Assembly (NCBI GenBank): GCA_019117025.1
Contig: DXAM01000050.1
Location: 1-39,556, forward strand
Source: Candidatus Microbacterium stercoravium
GTDB taxonomy: Bacteria; Actinomycetota; Actinomycetes; Actinomycetales; Microbacteriaceae
Reading direction: 5' to 3'
DNA length: 39,556 nucleotides
How positions within the stretch are numbered: position 1 is the stretch's first letter; each line of letters opens with the position of its first letter. Position numbers and translations under genes: made by a program. The notes below the pieces were generated by a model, which was given only the letters and a program-made list of their open reading frames with translations, did no database searches and was not told where the DNA came from. Positions 12,374 to 21,795 of this stretch are shown here, piece after piece.

Positions 12374-13375
12374 CTACGGCGTCGATTCGCGCGCGACGAC
12401 GCGGTAGTCGGCGAACATCGTCTGCACGTCGATACCGGGATCCTCGATGCGCTGCGCGATGCGGCGCACCGCCTGCTGCGCGATCCACTCCCGGCCGGGA
12501 TCGACCGTGGTGAGCGCGGGAATCGAGAATGCGCTCTCATCGACGGCGTCGAAACCGACGACCGCGACGTCTCCCGGCACGGATCGCCCGGCCTCCTCGA
12601 GCGCACGCAGCGCGCCGAAGGCGAGCGTGTCGTTGAGGGCGAAGAGGGCATCGAAGTCGACGCCGCTCGCGATGAGATCGCGCGTCGCACGCAGGCCGTC
12701 GATCCGGTGCCATGCCCCGGCGGGGGCGACGAGCGCTTCGTCCCAGCCGATCCCCTGCGCCTCCAGCGCCTCGCGATAACCGGCGAGGCGCAGCCCCGCG
12801 GATCCGATGACCTCACCCTCGTGCGCGCCGACCAGCGCGATCCGGCGCCGCCCCCGCTCGACGAGGAACTCGGTCGCCGCCCGCGCCGCCTCGGTGTTGC
12901 GCATCGTCACATGGTCGGCCGGCCCGTCGAAGATGCGCTCGCCGAGCAGCACGAGCGGATAGTCCACGCGCAGCTGCGCGGCGTCGTCCTGGCTCATCTC
13001 GAGCGGGCTGAACAGCAGGCCGTCGGTCATGCGCAGCCGCGGGGCCCGGAGCAGCTCGATCTCGCGCTCCCGCGTGCCTCCCGTCTGCTCGACCTGCACC
13101 GACAGCCCGAGGCGCTCGGCCTCCGCGATCACGAGTCCGGCGAGCTCCGCGAAGTAGCTGAGTGCGAGATCGGGAACCGCGAGCGCGATGACGCCCGTGC
13201 GGCCGGAGCGCAGGTTGCGCGCGGTCTGATTGGGCGTATAGCCGAGCGCCTCGATCGCGCGCTCAACGCGCTCTCGCGTGGCGGGTCGGATGTGCGGGTA
13301 GTCGTGGATGACATTCGACACCGTCTTGATCGACACGCCCGCCTTCCGCGCCACGTCCTTCAGCGTCGCCGCCAT
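12374..13375 (-). CDS. LacI-family transcriptional regulator (regulator 1 of the arabinose locus)
   Basis: MAATLKDVARKAGVSIKTVSNVIHDYPHIRPATRERV HTH and periplasmic-binding-like domain. Confidence 0.95.
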   Translation of the reverse strand: MAATLKDVARKAGVSIKTVSNVIHDYPHIRPATRERVERAIEALGYTPNQTARNLRSGRTGVIALAVPDLALSYFAELAGLVIAEAERLGLSVQVEQTGGTREREIELLRAPRLRMTDGLLFSPLEMSQDDAAQLRVDYPLVLLGERIFDGPADHVTMRNTEAARAATEFLVERGRRRIALVGAHEGEVIGSAGLRLAGYREALEAQGIGWDEALVAPAGAWHRIDGLRATRDLIASGVDFDALFALNDTLAFGALRALEEAGRSVPGDVAVVGFDAVDESAFSIPALTTVDPGREWIAQQAVRRIAQRIEDPGIDVQTMFADYRVVARESTP

Positions 13376-13385
13376 ATGCGCCTCC

Positions 13386-14630
13386 TCAGAGCCCGAGGCG
13401 ACGCAGGTAGGCGTTCACGAGCCGCCCCGAGGGGTCCATCTCCTCGCGCAGCGCACGGAAGTCGTCGAAACGGGGGTACTGCGCGGCGACCTCTGCACCC
13501 GGCCGGGTGAAGATCTTCCCCCAGTGCGGGCGCGCATCGAGCGGTTCGAGCGCGCGTTCGAGCACGGCCAGCACCTCGCGCACGGCGGGCTCGTCACGAT
13601 GCCATGTGAAGTGCAGGGCGACGGAGTCGCGCCCTGTTGAGGGGCTCAGCCACAGATCATCGGCGGCGACGCTGCGGATCTCGCACACGTGCAGGAGCGG
13701 CGCGACGAGGTGCGCGTGCGCCTGGACCGCCGCGATCGCCGCGGGCGCGTCTGCGCGCGCGACGAGGAACTCGCTCTGCAGCTCGGCGCCGACGCTCGGC
13801 GTGAACTCCATGCGGAAATGCGGCAGACGCTCGAGCCACGGCCCCGGCACGCCGTCCTGCGGATTGCACGCCTCCGGACCGACACCGGGGATCGGGTGGC
13901 GGGGCCCGTCCGCCGGTCGCGCTCCGAGAGCGGCGACGAAGCGCTCGTCGAGATGATCCGAACGCGTCTTCACCCAGAGCTGATCCGCACGCTCGGCATC
14001 GCGCCACGTCGTGAAGATGCTGACGCTGTCGCCGAGCCCCGTGACCGCGTCGTAGTCGGCGAGGATCCCCTCCCACGTCGGCGCATCGAACGCGTGCTGG
14101 GAGACGCGATAGGTCGGCTGCGTCTCCAGCTCCAGCGAGGTGACGATGCCGAGCGCTCCGAGGTGCACGGGCACTCCCCCGAACTGCGCGTCTCCGCGAG
14201 AGATCGTGCGCTCCTCTCCCGTCGTCGTCAGGAAGGTCACGGAGCGCACTGCCGCCGCGAGGGAGGCGAGGCGATCGCCCGAGCCGTGGGTTCCGGTCGC
14301 GACCGCGCCCGCCACCGAGATGTGCGGCAGGGAGGCGAGGTTCGCGAGCGCCCGGCCGTGCTCTTCGAGCACCGGCGCGACGTCGCCGTAGCGCACCCCT
14401 CCCGAGACCCGCACTGCTTCAGGCAGCACCTCGATCTCCCGCGGCATCTCCGAGAGCGAGACGAGGGTTCCCGTCGTATCGGCGATGTCGTTGAAGCAGT
14501 GCCGTGATCCGACGGCCCGGATCGGCCCCGTGCCGCTCATGGCGTCACGGAGCTCCTCCGGCGTGCGCGGTCGCACGAGGCGGTTCGCCGAGTAGGTGAG
14601 GTTCTCGGCCCAGTTTCGTTCCCCGCTCAT
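13386..14630 (-). CDS. FAD-binding oxidoreductase, alditol oxidase / D-arabinono-1,4-lactone oxidase-like
   Basis: NWAENLTYSANRLVRPRTPEELRDAMSGTGPIRAVGSRHCFNDIADTTGTLVSL...GAVATGTHGSG...NAYLRRLGL; VAO-fold with AldO-like RAVGSRHCFND. Confidence 0.88.
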   Translation of the reverse strand: MSGERNWAENLTYSANRLVRPRTPEELRDAMSGTGPIRAVGSRHCFNDIADTTGTLVSLSEMPREIEVLPEAVRVSGGVRYGDVAPVLEEHGRALANLASLPHISVAGAVATGTHGSGDRLASLAAAVRSVTFLTTTGEERTISRGDAQFGGVPVHLGALGIVTSLELETQPTYRVSQHAFDAPTWEGILADYDAVTGLGDSVSIFTTWRDAERADQLWVKTRSDHLDERFVAALGARPADGPRHPIPGVGPEACNPQDGVPGPWLERLPHFRMEFTPSVGAELQSEFLVARADAPAAIAAVQAHAHLVAPLLHVCEIRSVAADDLWLSPSTGRDSVALHFTWHRDEPAVREVLAVLERALEPLDARPHWGKIFTRPGAEVAAQYPRFDDFRALREEMDPSGRLVNAYLRRLGL

Positions 14631-14643
14631 GCCCGTCCGTTCG

Positions 14644-16155
14644 TCATGCCAGCGCGATCGCATTCCACGATACGGGCGGCAGCGTGATCGTCAGGACACC
14701 GCTCTCCAGACGCGCCGTGTCGTTGGGCCGCGGGGCGACGCGCTCCGGATCCTCGAGCGTGTTGCGCGCGTGGATGTCGGCGTCGGCGAGCGTGTGGGTC
14801 TCGCGGATCTTCCTCTCGCCGATGCCGGAGAGGTCGATCGTCACCTCGATGTCGTCTGTCTGCGAACGGTTGACGAGGAAGACCGCGCTCTCCCCCGCGT
14901 CGGCGTCATGGGTCGCGACGGCGTCGACGAGCGGCACCTCGCCGAACCGACTCGTCTCATGCGTGGGCGCCTCGACCTTCACGTCGAGCGCCGCACCCCG
15001 TGCGAGGCGCGACGTGATCGAGAACGGGAAGAACGTCGTCTGCCGCCACGCGATGCCGCCGGGTTCGGTCATGATCGGCGCGATCACGTTGACGAGCTGA
15101 GCCAGCGACGCGCTCGTGACGCGATCCGCGTGCCGGAGCAGAGAGATCATGAGCCCGCCGAAGACGACGGCGTCGATGAGCGAGTACTCATCTTCGAGCA
15201 GGCGGGGTGCGATGGGCCATTCGTCGACCCCGTCGATGCGGTCGACGTCGTGATAGCGCGACTGATACCAGACGTTCCACTCGTCGAACGAGATGTTGAT
15301 CCGCTTCGACGACCCCTTGACCGCGCGCACATGGTCGGCCGTGTCGACGACCGCGTCGATGAACCCATCCATGTCGACGGCGGAGGCGAGGAACGAATCG
15401 AGGTCGTCGCCCACGGGCTCGTAGTACGCGTGGCAGGAGATGTAGTCGACGTCGTCGTAGGTGTGGTGCAGCACGGTGCGCTCCCATTCGCCGAACGTCG
15501 GCATGTGCGCGCTCGACGAACCGCACACGACCAGCTCGACGCCGGGGTCCACCTGCCGCAGCGCCTTCGCCGTCTGCGAGGCGAGCTTTCCGTAGTCGTC
15601 GGCGTTACGATGCCCCAGCTGCCAGGGCCCGTCCATCTCGTTGCCGAGGCACCAGATCTTCACGCCGAACGGCTCGTCGCGTCCGTTCGCGGCGCGGCGC
15701 GCGGTGAGCTCTGTCGGCACCGACACGTTCGCGTACTCGAACAGATCGAGCGCCTCCAGCGTTCCGCGGGTGCCGAGGTTGACGGCGAGCATCAGCTCGC
15801 TGCCGACCTTCTCGAGCCACGACGAGAACTCGTGCAGGCCGACCTCGTTCGTCTCCGTCGAATGCCACGCGAGGTCGAGCCGACGCGGGCGCTGATCCTT
15901 CGGGCCCACGCTGTCCTCCCACCGGAAGCCCGAGACGAAGTTGCCGCCCGGGTAGCGGATGGTCGACACACCGAGCTCGCGCACGAGCTCGATGACGTCC
16001 TGGCGGAAGCCCTCGTCATCCGCGGTCTCGTGACCGGGCTCGTGGATCCCGTCGTAGACGTGGCGGCCGAGGTGCTCGACGAAGCCGCCGAAGAGGTTGC
16101 GGTTGATCGGTCCGATCGTGAAGCGCGGATCGACCGAGATGTGTGCATGAGGCAT
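14644..16155 (-). CDS. abfA: Alpha-N-arabinofuranosidase, GH51
   Basis: MPHAHISVDPRFTIGPINRNLFGGFVEHLGRHVYDGI...VSTIRYPGGNFVSGFRWEDSVGP...KIWCLGNEMDGPWQLGH. The track ORF is extended N-terminally through the permease gene. Confidence 0.94.
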   Translation of the reverse strand: MPHAHISVDPRFTIGPINRNLFGGFVEHLGRHVYDGIHEPGHETADDEGFRQDVIELVRELGVSTIRYPGGNFVSGFRWEDSVGPKDQRPRRLDLAWHSTETNEVGLHEFSSWLEKVGSELMLAVNLGTRGTLEALDLFEYANVSVPTELTARRAANGRDEPFGVKIWCLGNEMDGPWQLGHRNADDYGKLASQTAKALRQVDPGVELVVCGSSSAHMPTFGEWERTVLHHTYDDVDYISCHAYYEPVGDDLDSFLASAVDMDGFIDAVVDTADHVRAVKGSSKRINISFDEWNVWYQSRYHDVDRIDGVDEWPIAPRLLEDEYSLIDAVVFGGLMISLLRHADRVTSASLAQLVNVIAPIMTEPGGIAWRQTTFFPFSITSRLARGAALDVKVEAPTHETSRFGEVPLVDAVATHDADAGESAVFLVNRSQTDDIEVTIDLSGIGERKIRETHTLADADIHARNTLEDPERVAPRPNDTARLESGVLTITLPPVSWNAIALA

Positions 16156-16175
16156 GGGTGTGTCTCCTGGTGTTC

Positions 16176-17090
16176 TTACTTGAGGCTTCCGAGCGCCAGC
16201 CCGCCCTGCCAGTATCGCTGCAGCAGCAGGAACGACAGGATGAGCGGCAGGATCGAGACGAAGGCGCCCGAGGTGATGAGGTTCCAGACCTGCTCGCCGC
16301 CGGCTCCCGCGTTCGACAGCGCGGTCCAGCGGTTGAGGCCGACGGTGACCGGGAGCAGCGACTCGTCGGTGAGCACGACGAGCGGCAGGAAGAAGTTGTT
16401 CCAGACGCCGACGACGGCGAGCAGCAGCACGGTGACGATCGCGGGACGCAGGAGCGGAAGCGCGACCTGGAAGAACGTGCGAATCTCGCCCGCACCGTCG
16501 ATCCGCGCCGCTTCGAGCATCTCGTCCGGAATCGCGTCCTGGGTGTAGATGCGCATGAGGTACACGCCGAACGGGTTCAGCAGCGACGGCAGGATCACGG
16601 CCCACGCCGTGTTGATGAGGCCGTAATTGCTGAGCAGCACGAAGGTCGGCACAGCGAGCGCCGTCGGGGGCACCATGATGGCGCCCAGCACGAAGCCGAA
16701 GACCGCGCCGCGGCCGCGGAACGAGAACTTCGCGAAGCCGTATCCCGCGAGCACCGCGAGCACCGTCGCGCCGACGCCGCCGGCGAACGCGTACAGGAAC
16801 GAGTTCCCGATCCAGCGCCAGTAGACGCCGCCCTTCGCGGTGAACAGGCCCGCGATGTTGTCGGCGAAGTGCGTGATGTCGCCGAACCAGAACGGCGCCG
16901 TGCCGAACAGTTCGGGCGTGGACTTGGTCGACGCGACGAACAGCCACCAGAGCGGAACGATGAAGTAGAGCGCGAGAACGATGAGCAGGACGTGGGAGCC
17001 GATCCGGCGTCCGCCGTTGCGCCGGCCGGCGCCCCGTCGAATGCGGTTCGGCAGCCCCGTGACGGTCGTGTGCGCGGTGGTCGACATCAT
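16176..17090 (-). CDS. Carbohydrate ABC transporter permease, CUT1 (MalG/AraQ type)
   Basis: MMSTTAHTTVTG...LLIVLALYFIVPLWWLFVASTKS...EAARIDGAGEIRTFFQVALPLLRPAIVTV (EAA motif); ATGA overlap with the upstream permease. Confidence 0.93.
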   Translation of the reverse strand: MMSTTAHTTVTGLPNRIRRGAGRRNGGRRIGSHVLLIVLALYFIVPLWWLFVASTKSTPELFGTAPFWFGDITHFADNIAGLFTAKGGVYWRWIGNSFLYAFAGGVGATVLAVLAGYGFAKFSFRGRGAVFGFVLGAIMVPPTALAVPTFVLLSNYGLINTAWAVILPSLLNPFGVYLMRIYTQDAIPDEMLEAARIDGAGEIRTFFQVALPLLRPAIVTVLLLAVVGVWNNFFLPLVVLTDESLLPVTVGLNRWTALSNAGAGGEQVWNLITSGAFVSILPLILSFLLLQRYWQGGLALGSLK

Positions 17091-18004
17091 TTCAGCCCGC
17101 TCTGCTTGCGCGTGAGGAAGAGGAACAGGAACGACCCGATGAACACGACGAGGCCGAGCGAGAACGCGATCGTCGAGGCGTAGTTGAACTGGCTGTAGTT
17201 GAACGCCAGCGCGAACACGTACATATTCGGCGTGTACGACGCATCGATCGATCCCTGTGCGACCGAGCGCAGCACAACGGGCTCGGTGAAGAACTGCAGG
17301 GTGCCGATGAGCGCGAACGTGAGCACCATGACCATCGACGACGAGATCATCGGCACCTTGATGCGCCACGCCATCTGCCAGCCGTTCGCCCCGTCGATCC
17401 GAGCCGCTTCGTAGACCGCCGGATCGATCGACCGCAGCGCGGCGTAGATGATGATCATGTAGTAGCCCGACCACTGCCAGGTCACGACGTTCACGAGCGC
17501 GCCGAAGATCGTATCGGGCCCGAGCAGGCTCGGCGCATCCCACCCGAACAGGCCGAACAGCGACCCGGCGGGGCCGAACCGCGGACTGTAGAGGAAGCTC
17601 CACATCAGCGCGCCGATCACGATCGGAATGGAGTACGGCACGAAGATGAGCAGACGCGTGAGGCTCGCGAGCTTCGTCGCGAGCGTGTCGAGGACGAGCG
17701 CTGCGCACAGCGCGACGAGCATCTGCAGCGGGATCATGACGATCCCATACAGCGCGACGCGTCCCAGCCCTCCGAGGAAGAGCGGGTCGGTGAATGCCTG
17801 CACATAGTTCGCGAGCCCGGCGAAGTGTTCGCCGCCGGCCAGCGTCGATCGGAACAGACTCATCCAGAAGGCGTATCCGAGCGGGATCACGAGGAACAGC
17901 ACGAAGACGATCAGGAACGGCAGCACGTACAGCCAGCCGAACCACGCCCGTTTCAGGTCGCGGCGCCGGTGCCGCGCGCCGGCGACGAGAGTTGCGGTAG
18001 TCAT
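17087..18004 (-). CDS. Carbohydrate ABC transporter permease, CUT1 (MalF/AraP type)
   Basis: GWLYVLPFLIVFVLFLVIPLGYAFWMSLF...EAARIDGANGWQMAWRIKVPMI. Confidence 0.93.
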   Translation of the reverse strand: MTTATLVAGARHRRRDLKRAWFGWLYVLPFLIVFVLFLVIPLGYAFWMSLFRSTLAGGEHFAGLANYVQAFTDPLFLGGLGRVALYGIVMIPLQMLVALCAALVLDTLATKLASLTRLLIFVPYSIPIVIGALMWSFLYSPRFGPAGSLFGLFGWDAPSLLGPDTIFGALVNVVTWQWSGYYMIIIYAALRSIDPAVYEAARIDGANGWQMAWRIKVPMISSSMVMVLTFALIGTLQFFTEPVVLRSVAQGSIDASYTPNMYVFALAFNYSQFNYASTIAFSLGLVVFIGSFLFLFLTRKQSGLK

Positions 18005-18065
18005 GTGGGAGTCTCCTGGCGGTGCCGGGTTCGGGCGGCGATCCGCCCGGGCCCGGCCGGCCGCA

Positions 18066-19400
18066 TCAGTCCGCGAGCTCGAAGCCCTGGCCGGTGGCGT
18101 ACGTCTCGAGCGTCGTCTGGAGGTCGTCGAGCGCTGTAGCCGCGTCCTTCTCGCCCTGCGTCATCGCGAAGAGCTCTTCGGCAGTCTGATCGTAGGCGTA
18201 CACCTGGAACGGGCTGTAGCCGACGCCGGTGTACCCGGATGCCGCCTCGAGGAAGACATCGCTGTTGATCTGCTGCCCGTCGAAGAAGGAGTACTCCTTC
18301 TGGGCGAATTCCTCCGACTCGAGCACCGGCTTCCACAGCGGGAACAGAGCCGCCTCGTCGATGCCGATCTGCCAGGCCTCCTCAGAGCGGAAGATCTCCT
18401 TCGCGACCGTCGCCGCGGCGTCGAGCCGATCATCGGGCGTCTGGGTCGTGACGGCGAACGCCGATCCGCCCCAGTTCGCCTGCACCGGGTCGCCCGCTTC
18501 CCACTGCGGCAGCGGAGCGGCGCGCCACTTCGCGTCCGAGTCCGCGTCCTCCAGACCGCTCAGGTAACCGGGACCCCAGGCCGCCGCGACGTAGATCGCG
18601 TAGGTTCCGTCGACGAGCTTCGTGTTGTACTCGGTCGTCGACGCGTCGTCGGTCGCGACGAGGCCCTGCTGCGCCAGGTCGTTCCAGAACCCGATGACGT
18701 CCTTCGCCTCGTCGCTGTTCGCGCTGAGGCCGATGCGCTGCGGATCGGACGCGTCATAGTCGAACGGAACGGCGCCTCCCTGCGACATCATCGCGTAGGT
18801 GAAGCCGCCGTCGTTGGACGGGAAGTCCGCGAGCACGCCCTCGGCGCCCGCGTCCTGGTAGTCCTGCGCGGCCTGCGCGAACTCGTCCCACGTGGTCGGC
18901 ACCTCGATGCCGTACTCGTCGAGAAGATCCTCGCGATAGAGCATTCCGACGGGTCCGCCGTCGACGGGGATCGCGTACACGCCGTCGCCGCTCGACACAT
19001 CTTTCCACGCGCCCTCCGTGTACTCGTCGGCGATCTCGTTCGCGCCGTGCTCCGTGAGGTCGACGAGGCCGCCCTGCAGCGCGAATGACGCGAGCTGCGA
19101 CGACTCGAGCATGATCACGTCGGGCGCGCCGGACCCCGCCTCGAGCGCGGTGGAGAACTTGTTGTACTCGTCGGTTCCCTGACCCGCATTCGTCCAGCAC
19201 ACCTGGATGTCGTCGTGGGTGTCGTTGAAGAGATCGACGACCTGTTCGAACGCGGGATACCAGGCCCAGACCGTGACCCGGGTCGCGTCGTCGTTCTGGA
19301 TGTCGTTCGTGCAGGTCGCCTCGGCTCCACCGGAGCAGCCGGTCAGAGCGGCAGCGCAGACGGCGACGGCGCCGCCCGCTGCGAGAATTCGCGTCTTCAT
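18066..19400 (-). CDS. Carbohydrate ABC transporter substrate-binding lipoprotein
   Basis: MKTRILAAGGAVAVCAAALTGCSGG lipobox; RVTVWAWYPAFEQVVDLFNDTHDDIQVCW. Confidence 0.94.
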   Translation of the reverse strand: MKTRILAAGGAVAVCAAALTGCSGGAEATCTNDIQNDDATRVTVWAWYPAFEQVVDLFNDTHDDIQVCWTNAGQGTDEYNKFSTALEAGSGAPDVIMLESSQLASFALQGGLVDLTEHGANEIADEYTEGAWKDVSSGDGVYAIPVDGGPVGMLYREDLLDEYGIEVPTTWDEFAQAAQDYQDAGAEGVLADFPSNDGGFTYAMMSQGGAVPFDYDASDPQRIGLSANSDEAKDVIGFWNDLAQQGLVATDDASTTEYNTKLVDGTYAIYVAAAWGPGYLSGLEDADSDAKWRAAPLPQWEAGDPVQANWGGSAFAVTTQTPDDRLDAAATVAKEIFRSEEAWQIGIDEAALFPLWKPVLESEEFAQKEYSFFDGQQINSDVFLEAASGYTGVGYSPFQVYAYDQTAEELFAMTQGEKDAATALDDLQTTLETYATGQGFELAD

Positions 19401-19450
19401 TGCCGTGCGTGGTCCTCTCGGGTGTATGACATCGTTGTCCTCCAAGACTT

Positions 19451-19477
19451 TACAACGTTGTAGGTAAACGTTGTAAA
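19451..19477. promoter_or_regulatory. Candidate LacI-family operator upstream of the CUT1/abfA operon
   Basis: TACAACGTTGTA (19451-19462, perfect 12-bp palindrome) followed by TAAACGTTGTAA, two phased AACGTT cores. Confidence 0.6.
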
Positions 19478-19488
19478 TGCAAGTTATC

Positions 19489-19546
19489 CGCCGATCGCGC
19501 GCCGTGTCAACCCCCCGTTTCCCGGAGAGCCGGCGCGCGATCGGCG
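19489..19546. terminator. 16-bp perfect-stem hairpin just downstream of araA
   Basis: CGCCGATCGCGCGCCG (19489-19504), 26-nt loop, CGGCGCGCGATCGGCG (19531-19546). Confidence 0.7.
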
Positions 19547-19553
19547 TGCGGTG

Positions 19554-21059
19554 TCAGAGACCTTCGGCGATGTGGTGGTAGACCTGGTTCCACTTCAGCT
19601 CGTTGCGGAAGCCGCCGAGCGTGGTCGACTCGTCGATCGCGAGCAGTTCGATGCCCGCCATCTCGGCGAAGTCGCGGTAGGTCTCGAGCGGCACGGACGT
19701 CGACATCACCGTGTGATGCGCAGCGCCGGCCGCCATCCAGCATGCCGCCGACGTCGGCAGATCCGGCTTCGGCTGCCACACGGCACGACCGACGGGCAGG
19801 TTCGGCAGCTCCGGCGGAGTGATGTTCTCGACGACGTTCGCCGTGAGGCGCAGACGCGTGCGGATGTCGCTCAGGGCGACCACGACCGCCGGGCCGGGGT
19901 CAGCGGTGAAGACGAGACGCACGGGGTCGGCCTTGCCGCCGATCCCGAGCGGGTGGATCTCCACGCGCGCCTTCGCGCTCGACAGCGACGGCGAGACCTC
20001 GAGCATGTGCGCGCCGAGGATCTTGCCATCGCCCGGCGTGAGGTCGTAGGTATAGTCCTCCATCAGGCTTGCGCCGCCCGCGCGTCCGGCCCCCATCACG
20101 GCCGACAGCCGCACGAGGATCGCGGTCTTCCAGTCGCCTTCGCCGCCGAAGCCGTATCCCTCGGCCATGAGCCGCTGAACCGCGATTCCGGGCAGCTGCT
20201 TCAGCGCGCCGAGATCCTCGAAGTTGTCGGTGAACGCCTTGAAGCCGCCCTCGTCGAGGAAGGTGCGCAGACCGACCTCGATCGCCGCCGCGTCGCGGAG
20301 CGATTCGTGGCGCTCGGCGCCGGGCAGCAGCTCGTCGGCGACCTCGTACTGCTCGAGGTAGTCGGCGATGACGGCATCGACCTGCGCGTCGGTCGCAGCT
20401 TCGACCTTCGCGGCGAGCTCGTTGACGCCCCAGGTGTTGACCTCGGTGCCGAGGCGCTGCTCGACCTCGGTCTTGTCGCCCTCGGTGACCGCGACGAAGC
20501 GCATGTTGTCGCCGAACCGTGCGACCTTGAGGCTCTTCGCCTCGGCGATGCCGGCGGCAGCGCGGATCCACGATTCGGTCTCGGAGACCACGCGCGGGTC
20601 GCTCGCGTGTCCGACGACGGTCTTGCGCGACGTGCCGAGGCGGGTCGCGATGTAGCCGAACTCGCGGTCGCCGTGCGCGGCCTGGTTCAGGTTCATGAAG
20701 TCGAAGTCGATGTCGCTCCACGGCAGCTCGACGTTCGCCTGCGTGTGCAGGTGCAGCAGCGGCTTGCGCAGCTCCTCGAGGCCCTTGATCCACATCTTCG
20801 CCGGGCTGAACGTGTGCATCCACACGATCACGCCGAGCACACTGTCATCGGCATTGGCGTCGAGCATCGCGCGACGGATCGACTCGGCGTCGGTGAGCAC
20901 CGGGCGCCAGACGATCGGCGCCGGCGTGCTCTCGTTCTCGTCGAGCAGTCGGGCGACGTCCTGCGACTGGTCGGCGACCTGCTGCAGCGTCTCCTCGCCG
21001 TACAGCCCCTGGCTGCCGGTGAGGAACCAGACCTGCTTGTCTGCGTATGGCTTGGTCAT
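19554..21059 (-). CDS. araA: L-arabinose isomerase
   Basis: [41 protein letters not shown]...[31 protein letters not shown]. Confidence 0.97.
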   Translation of the reverse strand: MTKPYADKQVWFLTGSQGLYGEETLQQVADQSQDVARLLDENESTPAPIVWRPVLTDAESIRRAMLDANADDSVLGVIVWMHTFSPAKMWIKGLEELRKPLLHLHTQANVELPWSDIDFDFMNLNQAAHGDREFGYIATRLGTSRKTVVGHASDPRVVSETESWIRAAAGIAEAKSLKVARFGDNMRFVAVTEGDKTEVEQRLGTEVNTWGVNELAAKVEAATDAQVDAVIADYLEQYEVADELLPGAERHESLRDAAAIEVGLRTFLDEGGFKAFTDNFEDLGALKQLPGIAVQRLMAEGYGFGGEGDWKTAILVRLSAVMGAGRAGGASLMEDYTYDLTPGDGKILGAHMLEVSPSLSSAKARVEIHPLGIGGKADPVRLVFTADPGPAVVVALSDIRTRLRLTANVVENITPPELPNLPVGRAVWQPKPDLPTSAACWMAAGAAHHTVMSTSVPLETYRDFAEMAGIELLAIDESTTLGGFRNELKWNQVYHHIAEGL

Positions 21060-21078
21060 GTTGTGCACTCCTCGGGCC

Positions 21079-21795
21079 TTACTGGCCGTAGACGTTCTGG
21101 TAGCGGTCGTACAGCGAATCGATCTTGTCCTGCGGGATCGGCAGCGGATCGCCCAGCTGGCGAGAGATATGCACCGTTCGCGCGACTTCCTCGAGCAGGA
21201 CAGCCGTCTTGACGGCCGCCTTCGCGGACGCGCCGATCGTGAACGGTCCATGGTTCTGCATCAGCACGGCCGTCGAACGGTGGTTCGACAGCGTCTCGAC
21301 GATGCCCTGACCGATCGAGTCATCGCCGATCACGGCGAACGGGCCGATCGGAATCGGGCCGCCGAACTCGTCGCCCATCATGGTGAGCACGCACGGGATC
21401 TCCTCGCCGCGCGCAGCCCACGCGGTCGCGTAGGTCGAGTGGGTGTGCACAACGCCGAACACGTCGGGCATGTGCCGATAGACGTACGCATGCGCCGCCG
21501 TGTCGGACGACGGGTTGCGCTTGCCTTCGATGAGCACGCCATCGAGGTCGCAGACCACCATCGCGTCGGCGTCGAGCTCGTCGTAGCTCACACCCGAGGG
21601 CTTGATCACGAGCAGGTCGGGATGTCCGTCGACTCCCGGCACGCGCTCCGAGATGTTTCCGGCGGTCCACGCGACGAGGTCCCAGCGGGGCAGCTCGGCG
21701 TGCAGGTCGGCAACGCGTGCTCGCGCGGCGTCGATGCTCTCGCGCATCGCCTCGGGCACCTGTGTGATGGTGGTCATTCGGGCTCCTTCTGTCAC
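21079..21795 (-). CDS. araD: L-ribulose-5-phosphate 4-epimerase (start may be the internal ATG at 21777)
   Basis: [15 protein letters not shown]...[12 protein letters not shown]...[32 protein letters not shown]; class II aldolase family. Confidence 0.95.
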   Translation of the reverse strand: MTEGARMTTITQVPEAMRESIDAARARVADLHAELPRWDLVAWTAGNISERVPGVDGHPDLLVIKPSGVSYDELDADAMVVCDLDGVLIEGKRNPSSDTAAHAYVYRHMPDVFGVVHTHSTYATAWAARGEEIPCVLTMMGDEFGGPIPIGPFAVIGDDSIGQGIVETLSNHRSTAVLMQNHGPFTIGASAKAAVKTAVLLEEVARTVHISRQLGDPLPIPQDKIDSLYDRYQNVYGQ

